DNA from: Pseudomonadota bacterium
Lineage (GTDB): Bacteria; Pseudomonadota; Alphaproteobacteria; Acetobacterales; Acetobacteraceae
Assembly (NCBI GenBank): GCA_021780935.1
Contig: JAJXXT010000138.1
Coordinates: 53,933-117,932 of the forward strand
DNA: 64,000 bases
Direction: 5' to 3'
A program made the position numbers and the translations under genes. The notes beneath the pieces were generated by a model. The model searched no databases. It saw nothing but the letters and a program-made list of their open reading frames with translations, and was not told the DNA's origin. Positions within the stretch are counted from its first letter, which is position 1. Each line of letters opens with the position of its first letter. Below are positions 26,697 through 35,826 of this stretch, in pieces.

Positions 26697-27425
26697 ATGG
26701 ATACGCATCTTCTCGCCGAGGACCGGCTGCCGCTCGACCTGCTGGCAGGCCAGGGATTCGCGCTGCTGCCGGCCTCCGAGGTCCGGACCTGGCTGCTCGC
26801 CCACGGATCGCTCGCCGACTGGGACGCGTTCGCTGCGAGCTGGGACGGCATGGCGCAGGACCAATACATGGCCGATGGCGGGCGCTATCGCCGCCGCCGC
26901 CATGCCGTCTTCGCGGCTGACCCCGGCGGAGAGCTGACCCGCCAGCCGCACCGTCCGCATTACCAGACCACGGACTACAACCCGCTCAACGGCGGTGTTG
27001 CGCGCTGGTTCGAGCCGATGCCGGAGGCCGCGAGCGCATCGACCTCGCTCGGCACGATCCTCACCGCCTGCCGCATGTTGTTCGACGCGCTTTCGGGCCC
27101 ACGGGCCTGGCGGGTGGAACTGCACCAATTCCGCATCGAGGCGCGCGCCGGCGAGGCCGGCAAGCCGACCCCCGAGGGCATGCATCGCGATGGCGTGGAC
27201 TGGGTGCTGGTGCTGATGGTGCGCCGGCGCAACATCGCCAGCGGCACCACCACGATCCACGATCTCGACCAGGTCCAGCTCGGCAGCTTCACGCTTGCCG
27301 ATCCGCTCGACGCCGCGATTGTCGATGACCGGCGCGTCTACCATGGCGTCACCCCGGTCGAGCCGATCGAGGCCGAAGAGCCGGCCTATCGCGACGTGCT
27401 GGTGGTGACGTTCAAATCCGCCTGA
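26697..27425 (+). CDS. 2OG-Fe(II) dioxygenase family protein
   Basis: The 242-residue protein belongs to the 2OG-Fe_Oxy_2 family (isoleucine/amino-acid hydroxylase-like). The iron ligands are visible as HRD in PEGMHRDGVDWVLVLMV, with a distal His in RRVYHGVTPVEP. Family members hydroxylate free amino acids or related small molecules. The start at ATG 26697 was chosen because upstream codons of the longer frame look non-coding. No pathway partner is adjacent. Confidence 0.78.
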   Translation: MDTHLLAEDRLPLDLLAGQGFALLPASEVRTWLLAHGSLADWDAFAASWDGMAQDQYMADGGRYRRRRHAVFAADPGGELTRQPHRPHYQTTDYNPLNGGVARWFEPMPEAASASTSLGTILTACRMLFDALSGPRAWRVELHQFRIEARAGEAGKPTPEGMHRDGVDWVLVLMVRRRNIASGTTTIHDLDQVQLGSFTLADPLDAAIVDDRRVYHGVTPVEPIEAEEPAYRDVLVVTFKSA

Positions 27426-27455
27426 GGCCGCGCCCGGTCGCTGACAGTCCGAGCG

Positions 27456-27485
27456 CCGGCAGCCCGATCACCGGTAGCCCGATCG
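27456..27485. repeat. Two-copy 15-bp tandem repeat at a convergent gene junction
   Basis: CCGGCAGCCCGATCA is followed directly by CCGGTAGCCCGATCG, differing at two positions. It fills the gap before the stop codon of the PEP-CTERM gene at 27486. No terminator-like hairpin was recognised here. Confidence 0.7.
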
Positions 27486-28163
27486 TCAGCCGATACGCCG
27501 CCGCCGCGCCACCCCGAGCAGCAGCACGAGGCCGGTAGCAAGGATCGCCATTGACGCGGGCTCCGGCACGGTGAGCTGGCCGTTGAAGGGCGGGTCGGCC
27601 GGGACATCCGCGATCGCTTTCGGGCTGTAGCCGACGTAGCCGTTCGACACGCTCCAGCTCCCGCCATCGAGGCTCAGCGTGCCTCGCCCGCCGGGGTTGG
27701 AGAGGGTCCATTCCGATGACGTCAGGGGTGCCAGGACCGTCAGAATATCGTTGTTGGCGAGCAGGTTGCGGACAGAAAACCGGACCGACGGGGCGGCACC
27801 GATCCCGTTGCCCTCGGTGAAGACCACGAGTGCGTCAGTGAAAGCCTGGCTCACCGTACCGTCGGTGTAGGTACCGGCCGCTCTGCTCGTATAGGTATAA
27901 GTGCCGCCAGCGTTGCTGTTGAAGCTGACCCCCATCGTCGTGGGCAGCAGCACCGAGAAGTCAAAGGATGTCGTGGGGAACGGATTCGGCGTGGTCGGGT
28001 TAGGCGGCAGATAAGTATAGGTGCCACTGATGTCGAGCGGGATAAGCCCGCCCGTTCCCAGGACCAATGCGCTGGCCGAGCCCGCGCCCAGACCAACCAC
28101 CACCGCCGCCAGCAGCGCTGTCCGCACGATCGGCATAAACATCGACGGTGCCTTACGCATCAT
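27486..28163 (-). CDS. PEP-CTERM sorting-domain protein
   Basis: The 225-residue protein has an N-terminal signal (hydrophobic core TALLAAVVVGLGAGSASA) and ends with VPEPASMAILATGLVLLLG followed by VARRRRIG. This is the PEP-CTERM tripartite sorting signal cut by exosortases. The middle is Thr/Ser/Gly/Asn-rich and beta-like, as in other exported PEP-CTERM proteins of unknown function. No exosortase is in the window. The start at 28163 (ATGATG) has GGGGTTG upstream, and a good promoter lies beyond it. Confidence 0.82.
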   Translation of the reverse strand: MMRKAPSMFMPIVRTALLAAVVVGLGAGSASALVLGTGGLIPLDISGTYTYLPPNPTTPNPFPTTSFDFSVLLPTTMGVSFNSNAGGTYTYTSRAAGTYTDGTVSQAFTDALVVFTEGNGIGAAPSVRFSVRNLLANNDILTVLAPLTSSEWTLSNPGGRGTLSLDGGSWSVSNGYVGYSPKAIADVPADPPFNGQLTVPEPASMAILATGLVLLLGVARRRRIG

Positions 28164-28195
28164 CACAACCCCAAATCTCAATTTTTGATAAATCG

Positions 28196-28224
28196 ATAAT
28201 AAATCACGATTCGCGTCGGTGCAA
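28196..28224 (-). promoter_or_regulatory. Candidate sigma70 promoter for the PEP-CTERM gene
   Basis: Read on the minus strand, TTGCAC (28224-28219) is separated by exactly 17 nt from TATTAT (28201-28196). The -10 matches the consensus in five of six positions. The surrounding DNA is strikingly AT-rich for this genome, as expected of a promoter, and the start codon lies about 33 nt downstream of the -10. Confidence 0.55.
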
Positions 28225-28354
28225 GCAGAACCGTAGCAGCGCCTCATCGCGGATCCCCGCCTCTTGAATCACGATACCGCAGCGATTCCCCTCTGCGTGG
28301 TCGGGCGTGCTATTCGATCACTCCAAGGCGATCCGGAACGGGAGGAACTCGGCG

Positions 28355-29401
28355 ATGCGCGGCATGGTGTTTCTCGGCGGTCGTCAGGTGGCGATGCGCG
28401 ACTTTCCCGACCCGGTGCCCGGCCCTGGCGAGGTGGTCATCGCCATGCGCGCTTCGGGCATGTGCGGCAGCGACCTCAAACCTTATCGCCACGTCGCCGG
28501 CGACACCTCCACGCGCGGCGTGCCGATGCCGACCGAACCCACCATCGGCGGCCACGAGCCCTGCGGCGTCATCGAGGAGCTTGGTCCGGGCGTGGTCGGC
28601 AGGGGGCTGCGCAAGGGCGCCCGGGTCATGGTCCACCATTACGCCGGCTGCGGCACCTGCGCGCATTGCCGGGGTGGCTGGGCGCAGCTCTGCGCCGATG
28701 TGCCGCCGACGGTCTATGGCATGACCGGCCATGGCGGGCACGCGCCCTATATGAAGGCGCCGGCGTTCACCCTGGTGCCGCTCGCGGATGCGCTGCCGTT
28801 TTCCACCGGGGCCGCGATTTCCTGCGGCACCGGCACCGCGCACGCGGCGCTGGTGCGGATCGGCTGTTCCGGCAACGACACGATCGCGATTTTCGGCCAG
28901 GGGCCGGTGGGGCTTTCCGCCACCCAGCTCGCCACCGCGATGGGCGCGCGCGTCATCGCGCTCGACATCAGCCCCGCCCGCCTCGCCCGCGCCGAGGCGT
29001 TCGGCGCCTGGGCCACGATCGATCCCGGCAAGGACGACCCGGTGGCGGCGATCCGCGACCTCACCCATGGCGGCGCCACGCTGTCGCTGGAGACATCCTC
29101 GGCACCCGGCGCGCGGCGGGCCGCGGTGCAGTGCGTGCGCACCTGGGGGACGGCCTGCTATGTCGGCGAGGGCGGCGACGTGACGCTGGAAGTCTCGCCC
29201 GACCTGCTGCGCCGGCAGGTCACAATCGTCGCCTCCTGGACCTTTTCGTCCGGCGGCCAGGCGTCCTGCGCGCGCTTCGTCGAGGAGCGCGGCATCGATG
29301 TCGAGGCGCTGTTCACGCATCGCTGGAAACTGGATCAGGCGGAGGAAGCCTATCGGCTGTTCGACCGCCAGGCCGACGGCAAGGGCGTGTTTCTGTTCTG
29401 A
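28355..29401 (+). CDS. Zinc-dependent alcohol dehydrogenase (MDR family)
   Basis: The 348-residue protein has the catalytic zinc ligands Cys37 (GMCGSDL) and His67-Glu68 (GGHEPCG). The structural zinc set is Cys99, 102, 105 and 113 (CGTCAHC...C). The cofactor loop FGQGPVGLSATQLA follows. It resembles threonine, sorbitol or idonate dehydrogenases, and the substrate is not clear. The ATG at 28355 has GGGAGGAA upstream. Its last 52 bp overlap the 3' end of the convergent Hint-domain gene. Confidence 0.88.
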   Translation: MRGMVFLGGRQVAMRDFPDPVPGPGEVVIAMRASGMCGSDLKPYRHVAGDTSTRGVPMPTEPTIGGHEPCGVIEELGPGVVGRGLRKGARVMVHHYAGCGTCAHCRGGWAQLCADVPPTVYGMTGHGGHAPYMKAPAFTLVPLADALPFSTGAAISCGTGTAHAALVRIGCSGNDTIAIFGQGPVGLSATQLATAMGARVIALDISPARLARAEAFGAWATIDPGKDDPVAAIRDLTHGGATLSLETSSAPGARRAAVQCVRTWGTACYVGEGGDVTLEVSPDLLRRQVTIVASWTFSSGGQASCARFVEERGIDVEALFTHRWKLDQAEEAYRLFDRQADGKGVFLF

Positions 29402-31647
29402 GCAGAGCACGCCCGCGCCAGTAGCCGCGTATGCGCGGCGCGCAGGCGGTGGTCGGCGGGATCGGTCAGGATGGCGGCGCAGCCCGCTTCGGCCCAGGCG
29501 GCGCGCGCGAAATCGGGGTGCAGATCGGTCGGCCCATCGGCATTCTCGAACGCCCCGCGATTGCCGGTGTCGAGATAGCTCTCGCAGGCCAGGCCCTCCG
29601 CGAGGATCAAATCGTGCCGGTCGAGTTCCACATGCCAGTAGGTCACGTGGTCACGCCGCTCCTGCACGATCGAGACGCCGTTGACGAGATGGCGGACCGG
29701 GCACAGCGCGCCGTCCACGAAAACCGCGTGATCGGGTGACAGCACGATGTCGTGGCGCGGCAGGTCCGGGCCGAAGGCTCCCGCCGTCACCCGCACCGGC
29801 ATCACGTCGTGCGGTGCCGTGTGGCGACGCAGATCGGTGCGGCGATGGCCGATCCAGGCCACCGGCGCCAGCCTGCCGCCGAGCGTGAGCACAAGCTCGC
29901 CCACGCCCAGCGCCTCCACCGCCACCTGACCGCGCGCCATCGCGATCCGTGTGCCGGTCGCGAAACACGCGGTGATGTCGGTGTTGCCGCCGCTCGCCGT
30001 GACGTGGAAATCGCCGGTGGTCAGGGCACCCGCGACATCGATGGTGACGGTCGCCGCGGCGCTGGTCAGCAGCAGGCCCGTGCCGCTGACGAAACGATAG
30101 CCAGACGCGACAAACCCGTCGATCTGCACCGTCTCGCCGGCGCCAAACCCGGTCAGCGTCGGCCCGCTCGCGAAGCCGGCAGCACTGCCCGCGATCTGCC
30201 AGGACGCGCCCGCGTCGTGCGCGATCGTGCGGAACCCCGAGACCACGCTGCCGATCCCGCCCAGCGTTCCCGTGCCGGTGCCCGCCGCGAGTTCCAGCAC
30301 GTTGGCGTAGGCGGGGTTCGCGATCGCGTCGCCGAGCAGGGTCGCACCGGGGTCCAGGACGAGCCGCCCGGCGCTGCTCGCCAGGGTGACCGCGGCGGCG
30401 GTGGGGCCGCCGGCGATGGTGCCCGCATCGACCAGGGTGCCGCCGGTGATCAGCACGCCAGCCCCGCCCGGCCCGTAATAGCTTGCGGCGCCGCCCGCGA
30501 TATAGGCGGCGTTGGTCAGCATCGCGCCGGCACCGATGCTGGCGCCGATGCCCCCCGTACGCGCATGATAGCCGCTGTAGCCGCCGGCGATCCGCCCGTC
30601 ATTGGTCATGCTGGCGGCGGCGCCAAGCACCAGGCCGAATCCGCCCGTGCCGCCGGCGAGCGTGCCCTGGGCGAGGTTGGCGAATATCGCGCCTGCATTC
30701 ACGATCGCGCCGATGCCGTCGGCCACCCCACCCTCGATCAACCCCTGGTTGGTGACCGTCGCACCGCCGGCAAGCGAGACGCCGGTGCCGCCCTTGCCGC
30801 CATCCTCGCCGGTGCCGCCGAAGATGCTCGGCTGCAATGCCGCGCTGTTGAGCAGCGATGCGCCGGATGCGAGATCGACGCCATCGCCACCGGCGGCGCC
30901 CAGCCCCGGGCTGCCGCCATACCCGCCCCTGCCACCAGAGATGAAACCCTGGTTGAGGATAGTGGCGTTGTTCGCGGCGACGATTCCCGCTCCGCCCAAA
31001 GCGCCGTGGCCCGAGGCGCCCGAATGACTCGAAATCCCGTAGCCGCCGCCGGCACCGCCCTTGCCGCCAATGCCCCCCTGGATGCTGAACAGGTTGGTGA
31101 ACACGGCGCCGCTGCCGAGCAAGACGCCGGCACCCGCGGCCCCGCCAGCACCGCCAGCGCCGCCGTTGCGCGTGCCCACCCCGTTATATCCCACGCCGCC
31201 GTTGCTGCCGCCGCCGCCGTAAAGTTTGGCGCTACTGGTGACCGAAGCACCGCCCCCGATGACGAGCGCGGCGCCGCCGGCGCCGCCCGCACCCGAGGCG
31301 ATCGTGCCTCTACCGCCATATCCGCCGCTGCCGCCACCCACGGCGCCGTTGCCGCCGGCATAGACCTCCGTGATCACGCCCGAGGTCGCGAACGAGATCC
31401 CCGCCGCACCGTTGCCGCCAGCGCCGCCCGTCGATCCGTTGGCGCCGTTGCCGCCGAACGCCCCTTCGATACTGCCCCCATCGGCGATCGATCCGGGGAT
31501 ACCCAGCGAGACCAGCACGCCGATCTGGCCGCTGCCGGTCGTCGGGTGCACGCTGCCGGTCGAGGCGATGGTCAGCGGGTTGGTAAAGCCCGCGGCACCA
31601 AGCGTGATCCCGAAGGGAACGAGGGTCGTAATCGTGCTGCCCGACAT
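29350..31647 (-). CDS. Glycine-rich repeat protein with C-terminal Hint_2 domain
   Basis: The 765-residue protein has a beta-solenoid passenger (about residues 20-540) made of repeats rich in Gly, Ala, Asn and Thr, such as NGGAGGAGGAAGAGVLLGSG and TNQGLIEGG. A Hint_2 domain begins at Cys561 (ITACFATGTRIAMARG). The block LSPDHAVFVDG and TYWHVELDRHDLILAEG supply the conserved histidines. Hint domains cut or rearrange a peptide bond at this Cys, but the activity of Hint_2 proteins is mostly untested. No N-terminal signal is evident. The start at 31647 has GGGAGACGG upstream. It is a diverged paralogue of the two genes at 56224 and 58554. Confidence 0.8.
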   Translation of the reverse strand: MSGSTITTLVPFGITLGAAGFTNPLTIASTGSVHPTTGSGQIGVLVSLGIPGSIADGGSIEGAFGGNGANGSTGGAGGNGAAGISFATSGVITEVYAGGNGAVGGGSGGYGGRGTIASGAGGAGGAALVIGGGASVTSSAKLYGGGGSNGGVGYNGVGTRNGGAGGAGGAAGAGVLLGSGAVFTNLFSIQGGIGGKGGAGGGYGISSHSGASGHGALGGAGIVAANNATILNQGFISGGRGGYGGSPGLGAAGGDGVDLASGASLLNSAALQPSIFGGTGEDGGKGGTGVSLAGGATVTNQGLIEGGVADGIGAIVNAGAIFANLAQGTLAGGTGGFGLVLGAAASMTNDGRIAGGYSGYHARTGGIGASIGAGAMLTNAAYIAGGAASYYGPGGAGVLITGGTLVDAGTIAGGPTAAAVTLASSAGRLVLDPGATLLGDAIANPAYANVLELAAGTGTGTLGGIGSVVSGFRTIAHDAGASWQIAGSAAGFASGPTLTGFGAGETVQIDGFVASGYRFVSGTGLLLTSAAATVTIDVAGALTTGDFHVTASGGNTDITACFATGTRIAMARGQVAVEALGVGELVLTLGGRLAPVAWIGHRRTDLRRHTAPHDVMPVRVTAGAFGPDLPRHDIVLSPDHAVFVDGALCPVRHLVNGVSIVQERRDHVTYWHVELDRHDLILAEGLACESYLDTGNRGAFENADGPTDLHPDFARAAWAEAGCAAILTDPADHRLRAAHTRLLARACSAQNRNTPLPSAWRSNSR

Positions 31648-31762
31648 CGCCGTCTCCCGCCGACTCCTGCAGCGATCATAGACGAACGGACCCAACGCGT
31701 AATGATCGACGATGGCTGGCGCCACCGCGGCGGATTAAGTTTCAGTTAGATATCGAGCCATC

Positions 31763-33787
31763 TCAGGCGGCGCGTTCGCGCAGCGCCTCCTGCGTTGCCG
31801 CCTCGGTGGCCGCGATCGTCTCGGGCAGGTCGCGGGCGGCCTGGCGGGTCTCGAGGCCGGCGCGCGCCAAGGCTGCGATGCGGCGCAGTGCCGCGTCCAG
31901 TGCCGCGAACCCAAGGCTCGATGCCTCGGCGGCCAGGTTGTCCGCCAGCCCCGCGGCGGTGTCGCCGGCGCTAGCGCCCTGGGTCGCCAGCAGCTCCGCC
32001 AGCCCGGCGCGGATGCTCGCCAGCGCCGCCGCCGCGCGGGCCGCCATCGCATCTTCGCCCAGTGTGGCGGCGAGGGTGGCGAAATCCTCCCCCAGCACCA
32101 TGCCGCCGGTCGTCGGTGGCGCGACGGCGGCGGCCATCGCGCGCTCCAACGCCACCGGCTCGACCGGCTTGGTGAGCACCGCGCGCAGGCCGGCACGCCG
32201 CGCTCGGGCCGCGTCCTCGGCCGAAATTCCGGCGGTCAGCGCCAGCACCGGCACCGCGGCGACCGTGCCGCCGGCCTCGCGCATGCGGCTCGTCAGCGCG
32301 ACACCGTCCATGCCCGGCAGATTGAGGTCGGTCAGCACCAGGTCGAAGGGCGCGGCCATCACTTCGCGCAGTGCCGCCTCCGCGGAATCCACAGTCACCA
32401 CGCGATGCCCGGCCCGGCGCAGCCGGGTCGCGGTCACCATCCGCGCCACTGCCACGTCCTCGACCACCAGCACCGCGAGCCGCCGCAGCCGTGGGGCGAG
32501 CGGCGCCGCAGGCTCCCGGGATGGAGCGGCGGCGAGCGGGATCGCGAACCAGAACGCGTTGCTCTCGCCGTCGCGCGCCAGCCCGATGCGCCCGCTCATC
32601 AGCCGCACCAGCCGCTCGCAGATCGCGAGCCCCAGCCCGGACCCCTCCTTCTCGCGCCCCGCTTCGAGCCGTGCAAAGGGCCGGAAGAGTCGGGACGCCT
32701 GCGCCTCGGGGATCGGCGGGCCGGGGTCGAGCACCCGCACCCGCAGGCTCGGCCCGGTCAGCCCCATCGCCTGGTGCATGCGCAGCTCGATCCGTCCGGG
32801 GCCACAGAATTTCACTGCATTGCCGGCCAGGTTGATCAAAACCTGGCGCAGGCGCGAGGCATCCGCAACCACTTCCTCCGGCACCGACGGGTCCACGACG
32901 CAGGCGAACGAGACCCCCTTCATCGCCGCGGCTGGGCCGAACAGGGCGGCCACCTCCGCCAGCAGCGCGCGCGGGCTGAACGGGGCGGGGCGCAGCACCA
33001 GCCGCCCGGCCTCCATCTGCGCCAGCTCCAGCACGTCGCGCACCAGCCCGAGCAGCGCCTGCCCGGCCGCCCGCGCCGTCGCCGCCAGATTCTGCTGTCG
33101 GCTGGACAGCGATTCCGCCTCCAGCAACGACAGCGCATCGAGCAGCGCGTTGAGGGGGGTGCGCAGCTCGTGGCTTACCGTGGTGACGAAATGCGCCTTC
33201 TCCTCCGTTGCTGCCACGCGCGCCCTTGCCGCCTCGCGCGCCGCGGCTTCGGCCCGCCGGCGGGCGGTGACGTCGCTGTAGAGGGTCACGAACCCACCAT
33301 CCGGGAGCGCGTTGCGCCGCAGTTCGATGGTTCGCCCGTTGGGCCTGGTGCGCTCCGTCACGCCGTAATCGCGGTGGGCGCGCACCAAAGCGACGCGCCG
33401 CGCCACCTCCGCCTCAATATCGACCGCGCCGAACTCGCCGGCCGCCGCCTGCGCCCGCAGCATCGCCTCCAGTGGCAGGCCGGGGGCGAGGATGGAGGCG
33501 GCAACGCCTGTCACGTCGGAGAACCGAGCGTTCCACAGCACCAGCTTCAGCTCGGAATCCACCACCATCAGCCCGTCCGACATGCCGGCGAGCGTGGCAT
33601 CAAACTGCATCGCCCGGGCCTCGGCCGAGGACTTGGCCTCCGCCAGCTGCTCATAGGCGATGGCCAGCATCGTCCGCTCGCGCTCCAGCAGCCTTTCCAT
33701 CACCCGGGCCCGGCGCAGGCGCAGCGCGAGCCAGGCGACGGCCACCAGGCCCGCGAGAGCCACCAGCGCGGCGACGGTGTCACGCAC
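31763..33787 (-). CDS. Hybrid sensor histidine kinase with receiver and degenerate Hpt domain
   Basis: The 674-residue protein has an N-terminal helix (residues 5-22), a coiled coil, a PAS domain (about 60-175), and HisKA with phospho-acceptor His206 (VSHELRTPLN). The ATPase domain carries NLAGNAVKF at 319-327 and GSGLGLAIC at 382-390. A receiver domain follows with Asp487 (LTDLNLPGMDG). The last 110 residues look like an Hpt four-helix domain, but the position of the phosphorylated His is Asp616 (LADNLAAEASSLGF), so phosphorelay through it is unlikely. The start is GTG. No output regulator is adjacent. Confidence 0.88.
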   Translation of the reverse strand: MRDTVAALVALAGLVAVAWLALRLRRARVMERLLERERTMLAIAYEQLAEAKSSAEARAMQFDATLAGMSDGLMVVDSELKLVLWNARFSDVTGVAASILAPGLPLEAMLRAQAAAGEFGAVDIEAEVARRVALVRAHRDYGVTERTRPNGRTIELRRNALPDGGFVTLYSDVTARRRAEAAAREAARARVAATEEKAHFVTTVSHELRTPLNALLDALSLLEAESLSSRQQNLAATARAAGQALLGLVRDVLELAQMEAGRLVLRPAPFSPRALLAEVAALFGPAAAMKGVSFACVVDPSVPEEVVADASRLRQVLINLAGNAVKFCGPGRIELRMHQAMGLTGPSLRVRVLDPGPPIPEAQASRLFRPFARLEAGREKEGSGLGLAICERLVRLMSGRIGLARDGESNAFWFAIPLAAAPSREPAAPLAPRLRRLAVLVVEDVAVARMVTATRLRRAGHRVVTVDSAEAALREVMAAPFDLVLTDLNLPGMDGVALTSRMREAGGTVAAVPVLALTAGISAEDAARARRAGLRAVLTKPVEPVALERAMAAAVAPPTTGGMVLGEDFATLAATLGEDAMAARAAAALASIRAGLAELLATQGASAGDTAAGLADNLAAEASSLGFAALDAALRRIAALARAGLETRQAARDLPETIAATEAATQEALRERAA

Positions 33788-33960
33788 GGGCGCCCCCAGG
33801 ACTGCCGCGCCCGGCGGCCCGGCATGCGCTAGCGGCGCTTGCGTATCCCCGCCGCGACGGGCGCAGCCTTGCCCAGGCCCGCGGCCGGTGCTTAGAACCA
33901 GCGGGCTCCGAAATCTGAGCCCCCCGTTTGCGGGCTCCCCTACGAAAAGGCAGCGGTTGC

Positions 33961-35175
33961 ATGGCGAAGATCAAGGTCAAGACCCCGGTGGTCGAGCTCG
34001 ACGGCGACGAGATGACACGTATTATCTGGGGGTTTATCAAGGAAAAACTGATTCTTCCCTACCTCGATATCGATTTGAAATATTTTGATCTGGGTATCGA
34101 ATATCGCGACCAGACCGACGACCAGGTCACCGTCGATGCCGCCCATGCGATCAAGCAGTACGGCGTGGGTGTCAAATGCGCGACGATCACCCCCGACGAG
34201 GCCCGCGTCGAGGAGTTCAAGCTCAAGAAAATGTACCGCAGCCCGAACGGTACGATCCGCAATATTCTGGACGGCACGATCTTCCGCGAGCCGATCATCT
34301 GCCGCAACGTGCCGCGCCTCGTGCCGCACTGGAACCAGCCCATCGTCATCGGCCGCCATGCCTACGGCGACATCTACCGCGCGTCGGAGACCAAGATCTT
34401 CAAGCCGGGCAAGGTGACGCTGCAGTTCCAGCCGGCCGACGGCTCGCCCGCCCAGGTGCTCGAGGTGCACGACTTCAAGGGGCCGGGCGTGACCATGGGC
34501 ATGCACAACACTCTGGCCTCGATCGAGGGCTTCGCCCGCGCCAGCTTCAACTACGGGCTCGCGCGCGGCTACCCCGTGTATCTCTCGACCAAGAACACGA
34601 TTCTCAAAGCCTATGACGGTATGTTCAAGGACGCGTTCCAGGCGATTTTCGAGCAGGAGTTCAAGGATAAGTTCGCCGCCAAGGGCCTCACCTACGAGCA
34701 CCGGCTGATCGACGACATGGTGGCCTGTGCGCTGAAATGGCAGGGCGGCTACGTCTGGGCCTGCAAGAACTACGACGGCGACGTGGAGTCCGACATCGTC
34801 GCACAGGGCTTCGGCAGCCTCGGCCTGATGACGTCGGTGCTGCTGTCGCCGGACGGGCAGACGGTGGAGAGCGAGGCGGCGCACGGCACGGTGACGCGCC
34901 ACTACCGCGAGCACCAGAAGGGCCGCGAGACCTCCACCAACCCCATCGCCTCGATCTTCGCCTGGACGCGCGGCCTCGCCTATCGCGGCCGCTTCGACAA
35001 CACGTCGGACGTGACGCATTTTGCTGAGACGCTGGAGCGGGTCTGCGTCGAGACGGTGGAGAGCGGTGCGATGACGAAGGATCTCTCGCTGCTGATCGGG
35101 CCGAAGGAGCCCTGGCTAAACACCCAGGCCTTCCTGGCGAAGCTCGACGAGAACCTCAAGAAGGCGATGGCTTAG
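33961..35175 (+). CDS. icd: NADP-dependent isocitrate dehydrogenase
   Basis: The 404-residue enzyme is the homodimeric, eukaryote-like type found in many alphaproteobacteria, not the E. coli type. Substrate-binding residues are seen in [17 protein letters not shown], and [17 protein letters not shown] is near the C-terminus. It makes 2-oxoglutarate and NADPH in the TCA cycle, supplying reductant to PhaB among others. The ATG at 33961 gives the family N-terminus [20 protein letters not shown] frame from 33928 adds unrelated residues. The 173 nt upstream hold no feature I can name. Confidence 0.96.
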   Translation: MAKIKVKTPVVELDGDEMTRIIWGFIKEKLILPYLDIDLKYFDLGIEYRDQTDDQVTVDAAHAIKQYGVGVKCATITPDEARVEEFKLKKMYRSPNGTIRNILDGTIFREPIICRNVPRLVPHWNQPIVIGRHAYGDIYRASETKIFKPGKVTLQFQPADGSPAQVLEVHDFKGPGVTMGMHNTLASIEGFARASFNYGLARGYPVYLSTKNTILKAYDGMFKDAFQAIFEQEFKDKFAAKGLTYEHRLIDDMVACALKWQGGYVWACKNYDGDVESDIVAQGFGSLGLMTSVLLSPDGQTVESEAAHGTVTRHYREHQKGRETSTNPIASIFAWTRGLAYRGRFDNTSDVTHFAETLERVCVETVESGAMTKDLSLLIGPKEPWLNTQAFLAKLDENLKKAMA

Positions 35176-35539
35176 GCTCGCCGCACCCCAGGCGCGCCGG
35201 ATCCAGGGCTCCCCGGCTTCAGGGCTGGCCCGGATCCAGGACTGGCCGGATCCAGGGCTCCCTTGCCAGGGTTCCCTGGATTTTGGGCGGGCCGGACTCC
35301 AGGCGGGAATGCCGCGGACCGAGATGACCTGGCTCCGGCCGATCACGGAACGGGCGGCGGGCGGAAAGAATCGCGTGCATTTCCCGCGATGGGGGCTTAT
35401 GGACTTCTCACGGCTGTGCTTTTCAGCCTGGTATCTGTGCTGTGTGCGTTGCGCTTCCACGCCATCCCACCGGTCGTTTCCGTTTGAAAAGTCATGATGT
35501 TCCGCGGAGTCGCGGGAACGGCCCTGTAGGAGAGACGTG
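35176..35539. repeat. Intergenic region with CCGGATCCAGG repeats and a long csp leader
   Basis: This 364-bp gap holds no convincing gene. Its first part has three copies of CCGGATCCAGG (from 35197, 35230 and 35246), the first and third extended to CCGGATCCAGGGCTCCC, followed by degenerate GGGTTCCCTGG-like pieces. The rest up to 35539 is less GC-rich and probably contains the promoter and a long untranslated leader of the cold-shock gene. A 74-codon frame inside it (35263-35487) lacks support. Confidence 0.6.
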
Positions 35540-35746
35540 ATGTCGCAAGGCAAGGTTAAATGGTTCAACCCGCAAAAGGGTTTCGGCTTCATCCAGCCGG
35601 ATGATGGCTCTAAGGACGTGTTTGTCCATATTTCGGCGGTGGAGCGCGCTGGCGCCTCGACGCTGAACGAGGGCCAGAAGGTTCGCTACGAGATCGAGGA
35701 AGGGCAGCGCGGCAAGAGCTCCGCCGTCAACCTCCAGCTCGGCTGA
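35540..35746 (+). CDS. Cold-shock protein (CspA family)
   Basis: The 68-residue protein is a single cold-shock domain with RNP1 (KGFGFIQ) and RNP2 (VFVHIS), which bind single-stranded RNA and DNA and melt RNA structure. The start at ATG 35540 follows TAGGAGAG. A GTG directly before it could add one residue. Two hairpins close behind the stop codon end the transcript. Confidence 0.95.
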   Translation: MSQGKVKWFNPQKGFGFIQPDDGSKDVFVHISAVERAGASTLNEGQKVRYEIEEGQRGKSSAVNLQLG

Positions 35747-35750
35747 GACG

Positions 35751-35770
35751 ATCCCCCACCGCGGGGGGAT
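35751..35770 (+). terminator. Short GC hairpin behind the csp gene
   Basis: ATCCCCC (35751-35757) pairs with GGGGGAT (35764-35770) around a 6-nt loop, 5 nt after the csp stop codon. There is no T-run, so it may be a 3'-end stabiliser ahead of the real terminator. Confidence 0.5.
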
Positions 35771-35780
35771 GAGAAACGGG

Positions 35781-35812
35781 AAAATGGCGCGGTGATCGCG
35801 CCATTTTCTTTC
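35781..35812 (+). terminator. Rho-independent terminator of the csp gene
   Basis: AAAATGGCGCG (35781-35791) and CGCGCCATTTT (35797-35807) form a perfect 11-bp stem with a GTGAT loop, followed by CTTTC. The A/T ends supply the U-rich tract. It also faces the next gene, whose start is only 15 nt beyond. Confidence 0.85.
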
Positions 35813-35826
35813 AGCGGAGATCAATC

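Noticed and set aside
29752..31749. 665-codon plus-strand frame opposite the glycine-rich Hint gene
   Set aside because: Antisense of repeat-coding GC-rich DNA tends to stay open. No ribosome site or known motif.
35263..35487. 74-codon frame in the icd-csp gap
   Set aside because: It spans repeats and the likely csp leader, has no convincing ribosome site, and reads like chance coding.
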